A DNA stretch of 64,000 bases from Chryseobacterium oncorhynchi (GTDB taxonomy: Bacteria; Bacteroidota; Bacteroidia; Flavobacteriales; Weeksellaceae), in contig NZ_PPEI02000004.1 of the NCBI RefSeq assembly GCF_002899895.1, forward strand, positions 372,001-436,000, in the 5' to 3' direction. The notes under the pieces were generated by a model. That model ran no database searches. It was not told the DNA's origin and saw nothing but the letters and a program-made list of their open reading frames with translations. Each line of letters begins with the position of its first letter. Positions within the stretch are counted from its first letter, which is position 1. Positions 26,126 through 34,585 of this stretch are shown here, piece by piece. The translations under genes were made by a program, and so were the position numbers.

Positions 26126-26224
26126 TGTTGTTAAAATTTACTAAAATTTAAGTCCAATAGACTTATTTTTTCTATTTTTAAAAGTTGAAATATTTTTATT
26201 AGAAACAGCCTTTAAAATTAAATT

Positions 26225-26935
26225 ATGCCACATACAAATATCTCCGGAGACAATATCATAAGTTTGCAGCATGCAAAAATTGCACAGAAAAACTTTACAG
26301 TTCTTACTGATGTAAATCTTAACATAAAAAAAGGGAGATTCTGTTATCTTATCGGAAAAACAGGTTCTGGAAAAAGCTCACTTTTGAAAACGCTTTATGG
26401 TCACATCCCATTAGCGTCAGGACATGGAGCTGTGGTAGGATTCGAGCTGGCAAAGCTAAAGCCATCTGACATTCCTAATCTTAGAAGAAAATTAGGAATT
26501 GTATTCCAGGATTTCCAGTTGCTTTCTGACAGAACGGTTGAAAAAAACTTGAAGTTCGTTCTGGAAGCGACAGGATGGAGTGACAAGGTAAAAATAGAAG
26601 ACCGAATCAATGAAGTACTGGGAAGCGTGAACATGAAAAGCAAAAAGCACAAAATGCCACACGAGCTTTCCGGAGGTGAACAACAACGTATTGCTATCGC
26701 AAGAGCATTACTTAACCACCCAGATCTTATCTTAGCAGATGAGCCAACAGGAAATCTTGACCCGGAAACTTCCAATGAAATTATGACGCTATTGAAGCAA
26801 GTAGCCCTTGAAAATGGAGCTGCAGTAGTAATGGCAACGCATGACTACCATATGATTCAAAACTTCCCTGGTGAAGCGATCAGATGTGAAGACGGAAAAG
26901 TATCTGTACTGGATACAGCAGAATTATTTGAATAA
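26225..26935 (+). CDS. ftsE: ABC transporter ATPase, FtsE-like cell-division protein
   Basis: 236 residues with Walker A GKTGSGKSS (44-52), Q-loop FQDFQLL, the signature LSGGEQQRIAIARALL, Walker B LILADEPTGNLD and the switch His in MATHDYHMI. Size and sequence fit FtsE, which works with FtsX to control peptidoglycan hydrolases at the septum. No ftsX lies beside it; the gene is monocistronic, so a different ABC partner cannot be excluded. Confidence 0.85.
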   Translation: MPHTNISGDNIISLQHAKIAQKNFTVLTDVNLNIKKGRFCYLIGKTGSGKSSLLKTLYGHIPLASGHGAVVGFELAKLKPSDIPNLRRKLGIVFQDFQLLSDRTVEKNLKFVLEATGWSDKVKIEDRINEVLGSVNMKSKKHKMPHELSGGEQQRIAIARALLNHPDLILADEPTGNLDPETSNEIMTLLKQVALENGAAVVMATHDYHMIQNFPGEAIRCEDGKVSVLDTAELFE

Positions 26936-26992
26936 GAAAAATGTAAGATTTAGAAATTATAAAGCTCTATAACAGCGTTTCTAACTTCTATT

Positions 26993-27688
26993 TTACTTTT
27001 TAAAAATATGAAACTCCTTAGTGAGTTCAAGATATGAGTCCGAGTATATTCTCGGACTTTTTTCTATGATAAACTCAGATTCATCAAGTTTTTTTTCTGT
27101 TGGAGAAAATTCCAGAATAAGCCTTTTTGCTTTTGAACCGTCAATACCTTTGACATGTACTCTACGATTCAAAAACAGGTTATTTTCTTCTGCAATGAGG
27201 ATAAAGATCTCACCTGCTTCAATAGGAATAATAACAGAGAAAAGTCCATTTTCAGATAAAAATTCTGCCGACTTTTCAATTAACTGCCTAAAGTTTAATT
27301 CTACAGTCTGACGTGCGATCTTGTCTTTTTCAGATCCAGATTCCTCAAAATACGGTGGATTAGAGACAATCAGATCAAATTTCTTATCTGCTTCAAAAGA
27401 TTTAAAATCCTGATGAACATTACTCAGTCTTACACAAAAGGGCGAATTTTCAAAATTCATCTTTGTAAGAAACGCGGCTTCTTCATTAATATCCAATCCT
27501 AAAAAATCGGCTTGTAAATTTCTTTGTGCCAACATTAAGGAAATCAATCCTGTACCCGTTCCCACTTCCAAAACATGAGAAGCATGCTCAACACTGGCTA
27601 AAGCTCCAAGCAAAACCCCGTCCGTTCCTACACGGAAGACGTTCTTAGACTGCTGAATTTCGAATTGTTTAAACTTAAAAGGCTTCAC
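26993..27688 (-). CDS. tRNA1(Val) adenine-37 N6-methyltransferase, TrmN6-like
   Basis: 231 residues of the class I methyltransferase fold: motif I LEVGTGTGLISLMLAQRN and the adenine-N6 catalytic motif NPPYF (IVSNPPYFEESGSEKDKIARQ), typical of YfiC/TrmN6. It starts with GTG at 27688, overlapping the TAG stop of the upstream histidine kinase; no ATG lies near. It is the last gene of ribE - kinase - methyltransferase. The terminator of the converging ftsE gene lies inside its 3' coding part. Confidence 0.88.
   Translation of the reverse strand: MKPFKFKQFEIQQSKNVFRVGTDGVLLGALASVEHASHVLEVGTGTGLISLMLAQRNLQADFLGLDINEEAAFLTKMNFENSPFCVRLSNVHQDFKSFEADKKFDLIVSNPPYFEESGSEKDKIARQTVELNFRQLIEKSAEFLSENGLFSVIIPIEAGEIFILIAEENNLFLNRRVHVKGIDGSKAKRLILEFSPTEKKLDESEFIIEKSPRIYSDSYLELTKEFHIFKK
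27037..27062 (+). terminator. ftsE terminator embedded in the trmN6-like gene
   Basis: Plus-strand stem AGTCCGAG / CTCGGACT with loop TATATT, followed by six T. It lies about 45 bases inside the 3' end of the opposite-strand methyltransferase gene. Confidence 0.7.
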
Positions 27689-29142
27689 TATAAGTTAGTA
27701 GGTAATGTAATAATGAATGTTGACCCCTTTCCTACTTCAGATTTCACAGAAATTTCCCCTTTATAATCTTCAATCATCTTTCTTACCATGGATAGACCAA
27801 GTCCCATCCCACTGCTTTTGGAAGTAAAATTGGGTTCAAAGATTCTTTCGTACATATTTTCAGGAATTCCAATTCCGTTATCCTGAACGGAAACAATTAC
27901 TCTTCTCTGATGCTGCTCTACATCTACATTAATGATTAGTTTTCGTTCATCACTTTCTGCCTGCTTTGCATTGGTAACAAGGTTGGTAATGATTCTGGAA
28001 AGATAAATCCTATCCATATTGATCATAATATTACTCTTATTCGCATGCATAAAGATGCTATCATCATTAAATACGCGAAGAATATCCTCAACCTCTGTAT
28101 TCAGATTGATGACTTCGTTATTTTTTTCAGGAAGTTTAGCAAACTCTGAGAAAGCTGATGCTACCGTGGCAATCAGATCAATCTGATCCACCATTGTCTT
28201 ACTCATCTGCTTTACTCTTTCTTTGATATTTGGATCTTCAGGATCGAATTTTCTTTCAAAGTTCTGAATGGTAAGCTTCATAGGAGTAAGCGGGTTTTTC
28301 ACCTCATGAGCAACCTGTTTTGCCATTTCTCTCCACGCCTCTTCTGAAGCCTTGAAACGCAATCTCTCTTTTTGATCCTGAATCTGAAGAATCATCCTAT
28401 TGTAAGCTCTCGCCAAAGCATTCAACTCATCATTCTTATAGTACCTGATAGGGCGCATTTCATTTTCAAACAATGTAATACGAGTAATCATATCAGAGAA
28501 CTTTGTAATGGTTTTTGCTAGGCTATTGGAAGTCACCCAGCTAATCCAGACACTAAATAAAATAAGGAAAATATCTACTAAAAGAATATATTTTACATAT
28601 TGATGAAGAACCTCCAGATAAGCAGATTCATTATGATATAAAGGAATATAGACTACACCAATGGGCTCAAGCTCATTGTTTTTCAACAGAAGATAGGAAG
28701 AGGTAAGCTTAGCATCTTTAGCTGCATCATACCTTGTCATATCAACTCTTGCGTCTGTAGCCAGAATCTTGTTGATAATTTCTATTGGCAGTGTCTTCTG
28801 GCTAATCAGGCTTTCATCTTTATTGGAAAGGACATAATCACCTTTCAGATCATAAATAACAATATCATGCTGGTTGATATCTGCTATTTCAAAGATTTTA
28901 TTTCCTAAAACTTTCGGAAGATCTTTTGTTTCTACAAGTGTTCGGCTTACTGCATAATCCAGATACCTCATTACGGCATTGGTTTTCTCCTGCATATCGA
29001 TATTACTCTGCTGGAGAGAGTTATTCCTTAAAACAAAATAAGGCACAAGCGAAGTTGCCACAACACTTAAAAAACATACCAATAAGAAACCGAAAAACAC
29101 TCGATTCCTTAAGCTATATCCTTTATATTTATTAATCGACAT
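27688..29142 (-). CDS. Membrane sensor histidine kinase (NtrY-like)
   Basis: 484 residues. Helix 1 at about 14-36 and helix 2 at about 185-203 enclose a periplasmic sensor region of about 150 residues. A HAMP linker (about 207-258) follows, then the dimerisation/phosphoacceptor box with His279 (AHEVKNPLTPMKL), the N-box RIITNLVTNAKQAE, the G1 box DNGIGIPENMYERIFEPNFTSK, and G2 SGMGLGLSMVRK. It autophosphorylates and passes phosphate to a response regulator; none is encoded nearby, so it is an orphan here. It begins one base after the ribE stop and overlaps the methyltransferase start. Confidence 0.93.
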   Translation of the reverse strand: MSINKYKGYSLRNRVFFGFLLVCFLSVVATSLVPYFVLRNNSLQQSNIDMQEKTNAVMRYLDYAVSRTLVETKDLPKVLGNKIFEIADINQHDIVIYDLKGDYVLSNKDESLISQKTLPIEIINKILATDARVDMTRYDAAKDAKLTSSYLLLKNNELEPIGVVYIPLYHNESAYLEVLHQYVKYILLVDIFLILFSVWISWVTSNSLAKTITKFSDMITRITLFENEMRPIRYYKNDELNALARAYNRMILQIQDQKERLRFKASEEAWREMAKQVAHEVKNPLTPMKLTIQNFERKFDPEDPNIKERVKQMSKTMVDQIDLIATVASAFSEFAKLPEKNNEVINLNTEVEDILRVFNDDSIFMHANKSNIMINMDRIYLSRIITNLVTNAKQAESDERKLIINVDVEQHQRRVIVSVQDNGIGIPENMYERIFEPNFTSKSSGMGLGLSMVRKMIEDYKGEISVKSEVGKGSTFIITLPTNL

Positions 29143-29143
29143 C

Positions 29144-29728
29144 CTACTTTTTAATTAACCTAGCAATATACTTACCAATGATGTCAAATTCCAGGTTAAC
29201 TTTATCACCAATTTTCAAGTGCTGCATATTAGTAAATTCCCATGTATAAGGAATAATGGCTACGGAAAACTGTGTATCTTCACTTTTTGCTACAGTCAAA
29301 CTGATTCCATTTACAGTAATAGAGCCCTGAGGTACCGTCACAAAGTTTCCGTCTGATTCATACTTCATTGTAATGAAATAGCTTCCGTCTTTATTTTCAA
29401 TCCCTACCACTTCTCCGGTTTTATCAACATGCCCCTGAACGATATGACCGTCTAACCTTCCGTCCATCTTCATGCAACGCTCAAGATTAACAACAGTTCC
29501 CAATTCCCATTTTCCAAGGTTGGTTTTTTCTAATGTTTCGTTGATGGCTGTTACCACATATTGATTGTCTTTAATCTCCACTACAGTAAGGCAACATCCG
29601 TTGTGCGCCAAGCTCTGATCAATTTTAAGCTCGCTTGTAAAAGGGCATGTCAGGGTGAAATCTATGTTGCTTCCTTTTTCTTCAATCTTTTCAATAACAC
29701 CAACTGCTTCAATAATTCCTGTGAACAT
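29144..29728 (-). CDS. ribE: Riboflavin synthase, alpha subunit
   Basis: 194 residues made of two similar lumazine-binding halves: MFTGIIEAVGVIEKIEEKGS at the start and the HIVQGHVDKTGEVVGIE repeat near the middle, with the NGCCLTVVEI and NGISLTVAKS motifs in matching positions. It makes riboflavin from two 6,7-dimethyl-8-ribityllumazine molecules. It heads an operon with the histidine kinase and the methyltransferase. A TATCTTTG box lies at 29763-29770, overlapping the divergent pdxA promoter region. No FMN riboswitch was recognised in the short leader. Confidence 0.95.
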   Translation of the reverse strand: MFTGIIEAVGVIEKIEEKGSNIDFTLTCPFTSELKIDQSLAHNGCCLTVVEIKDNQYVVTAINETLEKTNLGKWELGTVVNLERCMKMDGRLDGHIVQGHVDKTGEVVGIENKDGSYFITMKYESDGNFVTVPQGSITVNGISLTVAKSEDTQFSVAIIPYTWEFTNMQHLKIGDKVNLEFDIIGKYIARLIKK

Positions 29729-29740
29729 ATTATTTTTTGC

Positions 29741-29770
29741 TAAATTTGTAAATTATAATCTTCAAAGATA
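29741..29770. promoter_or_regulatory. Divergent promoters of pdxA and ribE
   Basis: TAAATTTG at 29741-29748 (plus, for pdxA) and TATCTTTG at 29763-29770 (minus, for ribE) cross over within a 48-base gap, so each gene's -7 box lies nearer the other gene. Confidence 0.55.
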
Positions 29771-29776
29771 ATCAAA

Positions 29777-30868
29777 ATGAGCCCAAAAAACCATAAAGTA
29801 CGAGTAGGAATTTCAATCGGTGATTTCAACGGCATCGGTCCGGAGATCATCATGAAGTCTCTGAAAGACAAAACCATTACAGATTTTTTCACTCCTGTAA
29901 TTTTTGGTTCGGGGAAATTATTCACTTATCAGAAAAATATTTTCAAGCTGAATCTTAATTTCAACTACGTTAATGAAGCTTCGCAGGCTCAGGCAGGAAA
30001 ACTCAACATGGTTAACCTGACAAAGGAAAACGTGAACGTAGAACTTGGTGTGCCTACTGAAGAATCTACCCAAATGGCTATTGATTCTTTAGAAGCAGCT
30101 ACTGAAGCTTTGATGAAAGGAGACATTGACGTTCTTGTAACGGCCCCCATCAACAAAGATGAAATGGTAAAAATGGGCTTTAAACATGCCGGACATACCG
30201 GATATTTTGAAGAAAAATTCAGCAAAAAAGGATTAATGTTTCTGGTAACTGAAGATCTGAAAGTAGCAGTTTCCACCCACCACATTCCTATTTCTCAGAT
30301 TGCTGAGAATATTTCTAAGGAAAAAATAAAAAAACAGATCAGAGCACTTAATCAAACCTTAATTGAAGACTTCTGCGTTCAGAAGCCTAAGATTGCTGTA
30401 TTGGGACTGAACCCCCATGCAGGCGACGGTGGTGTGATCGGAAATGAAGAAATTGAAATCATTAGTCCGGCTATTCAGGAATTATCAGACAACGGAATAT
30501 TAGCATTTGGCCCTTTCCCTGCAGATAGTTTCTTCCAACCGAACAAATATAAAAACTTTGATGCCGTTTTGGCCATGTATCATGATCAGGGATTAGCCCC
30601 TTTCAAAACATTGGCTTATGAAGAAGGCGTAAATTATACAGCAGGACTTCCGTTTATCAGAACGTCTCCGGATCACGGAGTAGCCTATGATATTGCAGGA
30701 AAGAACCTTGCCGATGAGCAGAGTTTTACAGAAGCTATTTTCACTGCAATCAAAATTTTCAAGAATAGATGTGAATACGGCGAACTGATGAGCACTCGTC
30801 TTCAGCCAAGAAAAGTAGCTGTAGATAATGGAGTAGATGAAGATCTGCCTGAGGAAACTGAAGCATAA
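29777..30868 (+). CDS. pdxA: 4-hydroxythreonine-4-phosphate dehydrogenase
   Basis: 363 residues of the PdxA family, in pyridoxal 5'-phosphate synthesis. Motifs: VGISIGDFNGIGPEI at the N-terminus, TAPINKDEM, the metal-binding GHAGHTGYFE-type segment (FKHAGHTGYFEEK), LGLNPHAGDGG, and MYHDQGLAPFKTLAYEEGVN. It is longer than the E. coli enzyme (329), with an acidic C-terminal tail. It is transcribed away from ribE. Confidence 0.95.
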   Translation: MSPKNHKVRVGISIGDFNGIGPEIIMKSLKDKTITDFFTPVIFGSGKLFTYQKNIFKLNLNFNYVNEASQAQAGKLNMVNLTKENVNVELGVPTEESTQMAIDSLEAATEALMKGDIDVLVTAPINKDEMVKMGFKHAGHTGYFEEKFSKKGLMFLVTEDLKVAVSTHHIPISQIAENISKEKIKKQIRALNQTLIEDFCVQKPKIAVLGLNPHAGDGGVIGNEEIEIISPAIQELSDNGILAFGPFPADSFFQPNKYKNFDAVLAMYHDQGLAPFKTLAYEEGVNYTAGLPFIRTSPDHGVAYDIAGKNLADEQSFTEAIFTAIKIFKNRCEYGELMSTRLQPRKVAVDNGVDEDLPEETEA

Positions 30869-30909
30869 ATCGTTGAAACAAATTTTAAATTAATTTGTTT
30901 CAGATTTTA

Positions 30910-30940
30910 TTTGTTATTATAAAAAAAATGCATATTTTTG
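30910..30940 (+). promoter_or_regulatory. Full promoter of the yceD-rpmF unit (TTTG-N19-TATTTTTG)
   Basis: TTTG at 30910-30913 and TATTTTTG at 30933-30940, 19 bases apart, ending 12 bases before the ATG at 30953. Confidence 0.8.
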
Positions 30941-30952
30941 CACACTCATTTT

Positions 30953-31489
30953 ATGGACAAGTTAAGAAACTATGACGTAAGCTTTTCCGGACTTAAAAAC
31001 GGAAAACACGAGTTCAAGTTTGAGATAGATAAAACGTTCTTTCAATTATTTGATACTGAGCAGGAATTTACAAATCCTAGAATAATAGTAAATGTATTAT
31101 TAGATAAGCATACTACTTTTCTAGAATTTGAGATTAAAATAAATGGTTTGGTTGAATTGGTTTGTGATGTCACAAATGAAAATTTCGACTATCCTATTGA
31201 GAATGAAATCAGAATTTTGGTGAATTTCGGAGAAGAGTATGATGACAGCAATGAAGATGTCATTACAATCCCTACAGGAGATCATGCATTCAATGTAGCA
31301 CATTTGGTATATGAAAATGTAATGCTTTCTATCCCGATGAAAAAAATATCACCTAATATAAATGAAGAAGATCTAAAAATTCTTGAGCAGTTCAGCCCAA
31401 AAGAAATTGAAGAAGCTGAGGAAGAAGAAAAAGAACAAGAGAGCGATCCAAGATGGGACGCATTAAGAAAATTAAGAGACAATAATTAA
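30953..31489 (+). CDS. YceD / DUF177 family protein
   Basis: 178 residues. The family is recognised by its pairing with rpmF and by the pattern in the second half (LVELVCDVTNENFDYPI, HAFNVAHLVYENVMLSIP) and the C-terminal DPRWDALRKLRD motif, which is characteristic. In other bacteria and plants this family is linked to 23S rRNA maturation or accumulation. The usual zinc-type cysteines are reduced to one. The start is the ATG at 30953; the frame extends upstream to a TTG inside the promoter box. rpmF follows 67 bases later. Confidence 0.88.
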   Translation: MDKLRNYDVSFSGLKNGKHEFKFEIDKTFFQLFDTEQEFTNPRIIVNVLLDKHTTFLEFEIKINGLVELVCDVTNENFDYPIENEIRILVNFGEEYDDSNEDVITIPTGDHAFNVAHLVYENVMLSIPMKKISPNINEEDLKILEQFSPKEIEEAEEEEKEQESDPRWDALRKLRDNN

Positions 31490-31556
31490 ATAGAATAATT
31501 TAAATATGATGAGATGATGAATCTCATCGCTCATCAATTAAAAAAGTTATTAGAAA

Positions 31557-31760
31557 ATGGCACATCCAAAGAGAAGACAGTCGTCCACAAGAAGAGATAA
31601 GAGAAGAACTCACTACAAAGCTGTAGTTCCTCAATTAGCTAAAGATGCAACAACAGGAGAGCTTCACCTATACCACAGAGCTCACTGGCATGAAGGAAAA
31701 CTTTACTACAGAGGTAAAGTAGTATTGGAAAAAGAAGTAGCTACTACTGAAGAAAACTAA
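31557..31760 (+). CDS. rpmF: 50S ribosomal protein L32
   Basis: 67 residues. The start [20 protein letters not shown] is the conserved L32 N-terminus, followed by [23 protein letters not shown]. The zinc-binding cysteines found in some L32 proteins are absent, so this is the zinc-independent form. It is co-transcribed with the yceD gene. Confidence 0.97.
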   Translation: MAHPKRRQSSTRRDKRRTHYKAVVPQLAKDATTGELHLYHRAHWHEGKLYYRGKVVLEKEVATTEEN

Positions 31761-31797
31761 GAGTCGCTTTTCATTGAAAAAGCCTCATTTTAATACA

Positions 31798-31835
31798 AAA
31801 ACCGCCCAATTTTGATAAAATTTGGCGGTTTTTTG
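31798..31835 (+). terminator. Terminator after rpmF
   Basis: Stem ACCGCC-C-AATTTT / AAAATT-T-GGCGGT with a three-base loop and a T run. Confidence 0.85.
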
Positions 31836-31856
31836 TTGTTTTTTACGTTTTTTTGG

Positions 31857-31864
31857 TATCTTTG
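31857..31864 (+). promoter_or_regulatory. -7 box (TATCTTTG) of accB
   Basis: TAnnTTTG match ending 23 bases before the ATG at 31888. Confidence 0.65.
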
Positions 31865-31887
31865 AACCAAAATCAAATATCAAATTT

Positions 31888-32367
31888 ATGGACATTAAAG
31901 ACATACAGAATCTTATTAAGTTTGTATCTAAGGCTGAAGTTTCAGAGGTGAAGTACAAGACTAAGGATTTCGAAATCACTATTAAAACTCCATTAGCTGG
32001 AAACGATGCTGTTTATGCACAACCTGCAGTATACCACACTGCTCCACAAGCAGTAGCTGCTCCTGCACCTGTTGCTACTCCTGCTACTCCATCTGAAAAG
32101 GCTGAAGCTGCTTCTGATGATAGTAAATATGTAACAATCAAATCTCCAATGATCGGTACTTTCTATAGAAAGCCATCTCCAGATAAAGAGGTATTTGCAA
32201 ATGTAGGTGACGAAGTTTCTGTAGGTAAAGTAGTTTGTGTTATTGAAGCAATGAAGTTATTCAACCAGATTGAGTCTGAAATCAGCGGAAAAATCGTTAA
32301 GATCCTAGTTGATGATGCTACTCCGGTAGAATACGACCAACCTTTATTCTTAGTAGACCCATCTTAA
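31888..32367 (+). CDS. accB: Biotin carboxyl carrier protein of acetyl-CoA carboxylase
   Basis: 159 residues: N-terminal helix, an Ala/Pro-rich flexible linker (about 44-75), and the C-terminal biotinyl domain with the biotin-accepting Lys123 in EAMKLFN. It carries the carboxyl group from AccC to the carboxyltransferase in fatty acid synthesis. The start is the ATG at 31888, as the longer frame begins upstream of the promoter. accC follows. Confidence 0.96.
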   Translation: MDIKDIQNLIKFVSKAEVSEVKYKTKDFEITIKTPLAGNDAVYAQPAVYHTAPQAVAAPAPVATPATPSEKAEAASDDSKYVTIKSPMIGTFYRKPSPDKEVFANVGDEVSVGKVVCVIEAMKLFNQIESEISGKIVKILVDDATPVEYDQPLFLVDPS

Positions 32368-32460
32368 TTTAGAGGTTAGATGTTAGACATTAGATGTTAG
32401 ATTAAATTCTACATTAAAATAACATTATCTAATTTTCAAATTATCTAATTTTCAAATTGA
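32368..32460 (+). repeat. Short word repeats between accB and accC
   Basis: Two simple repeat sets: GTTAGATGTTAGA-like words, repeated as ATTAGATGTTAGA (32376-32402), then two near-tandem copies of ATTATCTAATTTTCAA (32423-32456). No gene was seen. Confidence 0.55.
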
Positions 32461-32465
32461 AGAAG

Positions 32466-33821
32466 ATGTTCAAAAAAATATTAATAGCCAATCGTGGCGA
32501 AATTGCAATGCGTATTTTACGTACTTGTAAAGAAATGGGGATCAAAACCGTAGCGGTATACTCTACTGCTGATAAAGACAGTCTTCACGTAAGATTTGCT
32601 GATGAAGCTGTTTGTATTGGTCCTGCGATGAGCAAAGACTCATACCTAAAAATCCCTAACATTATTGCTGCTGCGGAAATTACCAACGCTGATGCAATTC
32701 ACCCAGGTTACGGATTCTTATCTGAAAATGCTAACTTCTCAAGAATCTGCGAAAAGAACGGAATCAAGTTCATTGGTGCTTCTCCTGAACAGATCGAGAA
32801 AATGGGAGATAAAGCAAATGCTAAAGCTACCATGAAAGCAGCTGGTGTACCATGTGTACCTGGTTCTGACGGCTTGATCGAATCTTACGAACACGCTTTA
32901 AAAGTTGCTGCAGAAACTGGATATCCGGTAATGATCAAGGCAACTGCAGGTGGTGGTGGTAAAGGGATGAGAGCTGTTTGGAAAGCTGAAGACCTTAAAG
33001 ATCACTGGGAATCTGCAATTCAGGAAGCTGTGGCTGCCTTTGGAAACGGAGGTATGTATATGGAAAAACTGATTGAAGAGCCTAGACACATCGAAATTCA
33101 GGTTGCAGGTGACCAATTCGGTAAAGCTTGTCACCTTTCTGAAAGAGACTGTTCTGTACAAAGAAGAAACCAGAAACTAACTGAAGAAACTCCATCTCCG
33201 TTCATGACAGATGAACTTCGTGAGAAAATGGGTGACGCTGCTGTAAAAGCTGCTGAATTCATTGGATATGAAGGAGTAGGAACTATCGAATTCCTTGTAG
33301 ACAAACACAGAAATTTTTATTTCATGGAAATGAATACAAGAATCCAGGTAGAGCACCCTATTACTGAGCAGGTAATTGATTATGACCTTATCAGAGAACA
33401 AATTCTTCTTGCTGCAGGAACTCCTATTTCAGGGATCAACTATTACCCGAAACTACATTCAATTGAATGTAGAATCAACGCAGAAGACCCTTATGCAGAC
33501 TTCAGACCATCTCCAGGAAAAATCACAGGATTAAACATTCCTGGCGGACATGGAATTAGAGTAGACACTCACGTTTACTCAGGATATACAATCCCTTCTA
33601 ACTATGACTCTATGATTGCTAAGCTTATTACTACGGCTCAAACCCGTGAAGAAGCTATTGCAAAAATGAAGCGTGCTCTGGAGGAATTCTATATTGAAGG
33701 TGTAAAAACTACTATTCCTTTCCACAGACAACTAATGGATAATGAAGATTATCTTGCAGGGAACTATACTACAAAATTCATGGAAGATTTTGTAATGGAT
33801 AGAAAATATGATAATCACTAA
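32466..33821 (+). CDS. accC: Acetyl-CoA carboxylase biotin carboxylase subunit
   Basis: 451 residues of the ATP-grasp biotin carboxylase: [20 protein letters not shown] at the N-terminus, [13 protein letters not shown], the glycine-rich loop [11 protein letters not shown], the [11 protein letters not shown] motif, and the catalytic segment [18 protein letters not shown]. It carboxylates the biotin of AccB. The start is the ATG at 32466, preferred over the in-frame TTG nine bases before. It is in one transcription unit with accB, closed by a terminator. Confidence 0.97.
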   Translation: MFKKILIANRGEIAMRILRTCKEMGIKTVAVYSTADKDSLHVRFADEAVCIGPAMSKDSYLKIPNIIAAAEITNADAIHPGYGFLSENANFSRICEKNGIKFIGASPEQIEKMGDKANAKATMKAAGVPCVPGSDGLIESYEHALKVAAETGYPVMIKATAGGGGKGMRAVWKAEDLKDHWESAIQEAVAAFGNGGMYMEKLIEEPRHIEIQVAGDQFGKACHLSERDCSVQRRNQKLTEETPSPFMTDELREKMGDAAVKAAEFIGYEGVGTIEFLVDKHRNFYFMEMNTRIQVEHPITEQVIDYDLIREQILLAAGTPISGINYYPKLHSIECRINAEDPYADFRPSPGKITGLNIPGGHGIRVDTHVYSGYTIPSNYDSMIAKLITTAQTREEAIAKMKRALEEFYIEGVKTTIPFHRQLMDNEDYLAGNYTTKFMEDFVMDRKYDNH

Positions 33822-33844
33822 GATTATTTTAAAATAAAAACTTT

Positions 33845-33871
33845 AAACTGCCTCTTTTTGAGGCAGTTTTT
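33845..33871 (+). terminator. Terminator after accC
   Basis: Stem AACTGCCTC / GAGGCAGTT with five-T loop and a T run that merges with the next promoter box. Confidence 0.85.
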
Positions 33872-33879
33872 TATTTTTG
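33872..33879 (+). promoter_or_regulatory. -7 box (TATTTTTG) of the ydcF-like gene
   Basis: TAnnTTTG match directly after the accC terminator, ending 23 bases before the ATG. Confidence 0.5.
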
Positions 33880-33902
33880 TAGATATCTAATGATGAAATA
33901 AT

Positions 33903-34454
33903 ATGTTGAAAAATATTTTTAAATATATCCTGATTGCGGGGCTATCCTGGTTTATCATTCATTCACTTTACATCACGTATGATGGTTTTACAGAAACAAA
34001 GCAGAAAGCAGATCTGGCAGTAGTTTTTGGAAATAAAGTAAATGAAGACAGAACCCTATCTCCCAGACTGAAGGCCAGACTTGATAAAAGTATAGAACTG
34101 TACCATAACAAACAGGTCAAAGATATACTTGTGAGTGGCGGACTAGGTAAAGAGGGATATTGGGAGGGTACAGAAATGAAAAAATATCTGGTTAAAAACA
34201 AAATCCCAACAGAGAGCATCTTGGTGGATAACTTTGGTGATAATACAGAAAAAACGGTCATTAACACCATAAAAATAACAGACAGCCTAAGGTTTAGCAA
34301 AATTATTTCCGTATCGCAATTCTACCATCAAACGCGTATAAAAAAAATATTCAGAGAACACAATTTCAAAAACATAGAAAGCTCCAGTCCAATATATTTC
34401 GAAATAAGAGATTTATATTCTGTCTTCAGAGAGTTTTTTGCTTATTATCTTTAA
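33903..34454 (+). CDS. YdcF / SanA family membrane protein (DUF218)
   Basis: 183 residues. One N-terminal membrane helix (FKYILIAGLSWFIIHSLYI) is followed by the DUF218 domain: ADLAVVFGNKVNEDRTLSPRLKARLDKSIELY, ILVSGGLGKEGYWEGTEM, GDNTEKTVINTI, and a C-terminal ISVSQFYHQTRIKKIF. The order VxGxxVxxDGxxS - SGG - NTxxN - SxxYHxxR is typical. Family members are linked to envelope integrity; the precise reaction is unknown. Confidence 0.88.
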   Translation: MLKNIFKYILIAGLSWFIIHSLYITYDGFTETKQKADLAVVFGNKVNEDRTLSPRLKARLDKSIELYHNKQVKDILVSGGLGKEGYWEGTEMKKYLVKNKIPTESILVDNFGDNTEKTVINTIKITDSLRFSKIISVSQFYHQTRIKKIFREHNFKNIESSSPIYFEIRDLYSVFREFFAYYL

Positions 34455-34556
34455 GCCCTACTTTTTGTCAACTTTTTTACTTGAAACCCTATCTCTAAAA
34501 TCGCTAATCATGATTTTTATCACACAGTATTATTTCCCACGTTTTTGATTTACCTC

Positions 34557-34564
34557 TATTTTTG
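34557..34564 (+). promoter_or_regulatory. -7 box (TATTTTTG) of the MACPF gene
   Basis: TAnnTTTG match ending 21 bases before the ATG at 34586. It overlaps the longer TTG-initiated reading, which is therefore rejected. Confidence 0.55.
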
Positions 34565-34585
34565 GTGAAAATTATTTTGATAACT

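Noticed and set aside
26225-26935. Search for ftsX next to ftsE
   Set aside because: No four-helix permease gene lies within reach on either side, so the pair is not claimed.
29729-29776. FMN riboswitch before ribE
   Set aside because: The whole divergent gap is 48 bases, too short for the RFN element, and no matching stems were seen.
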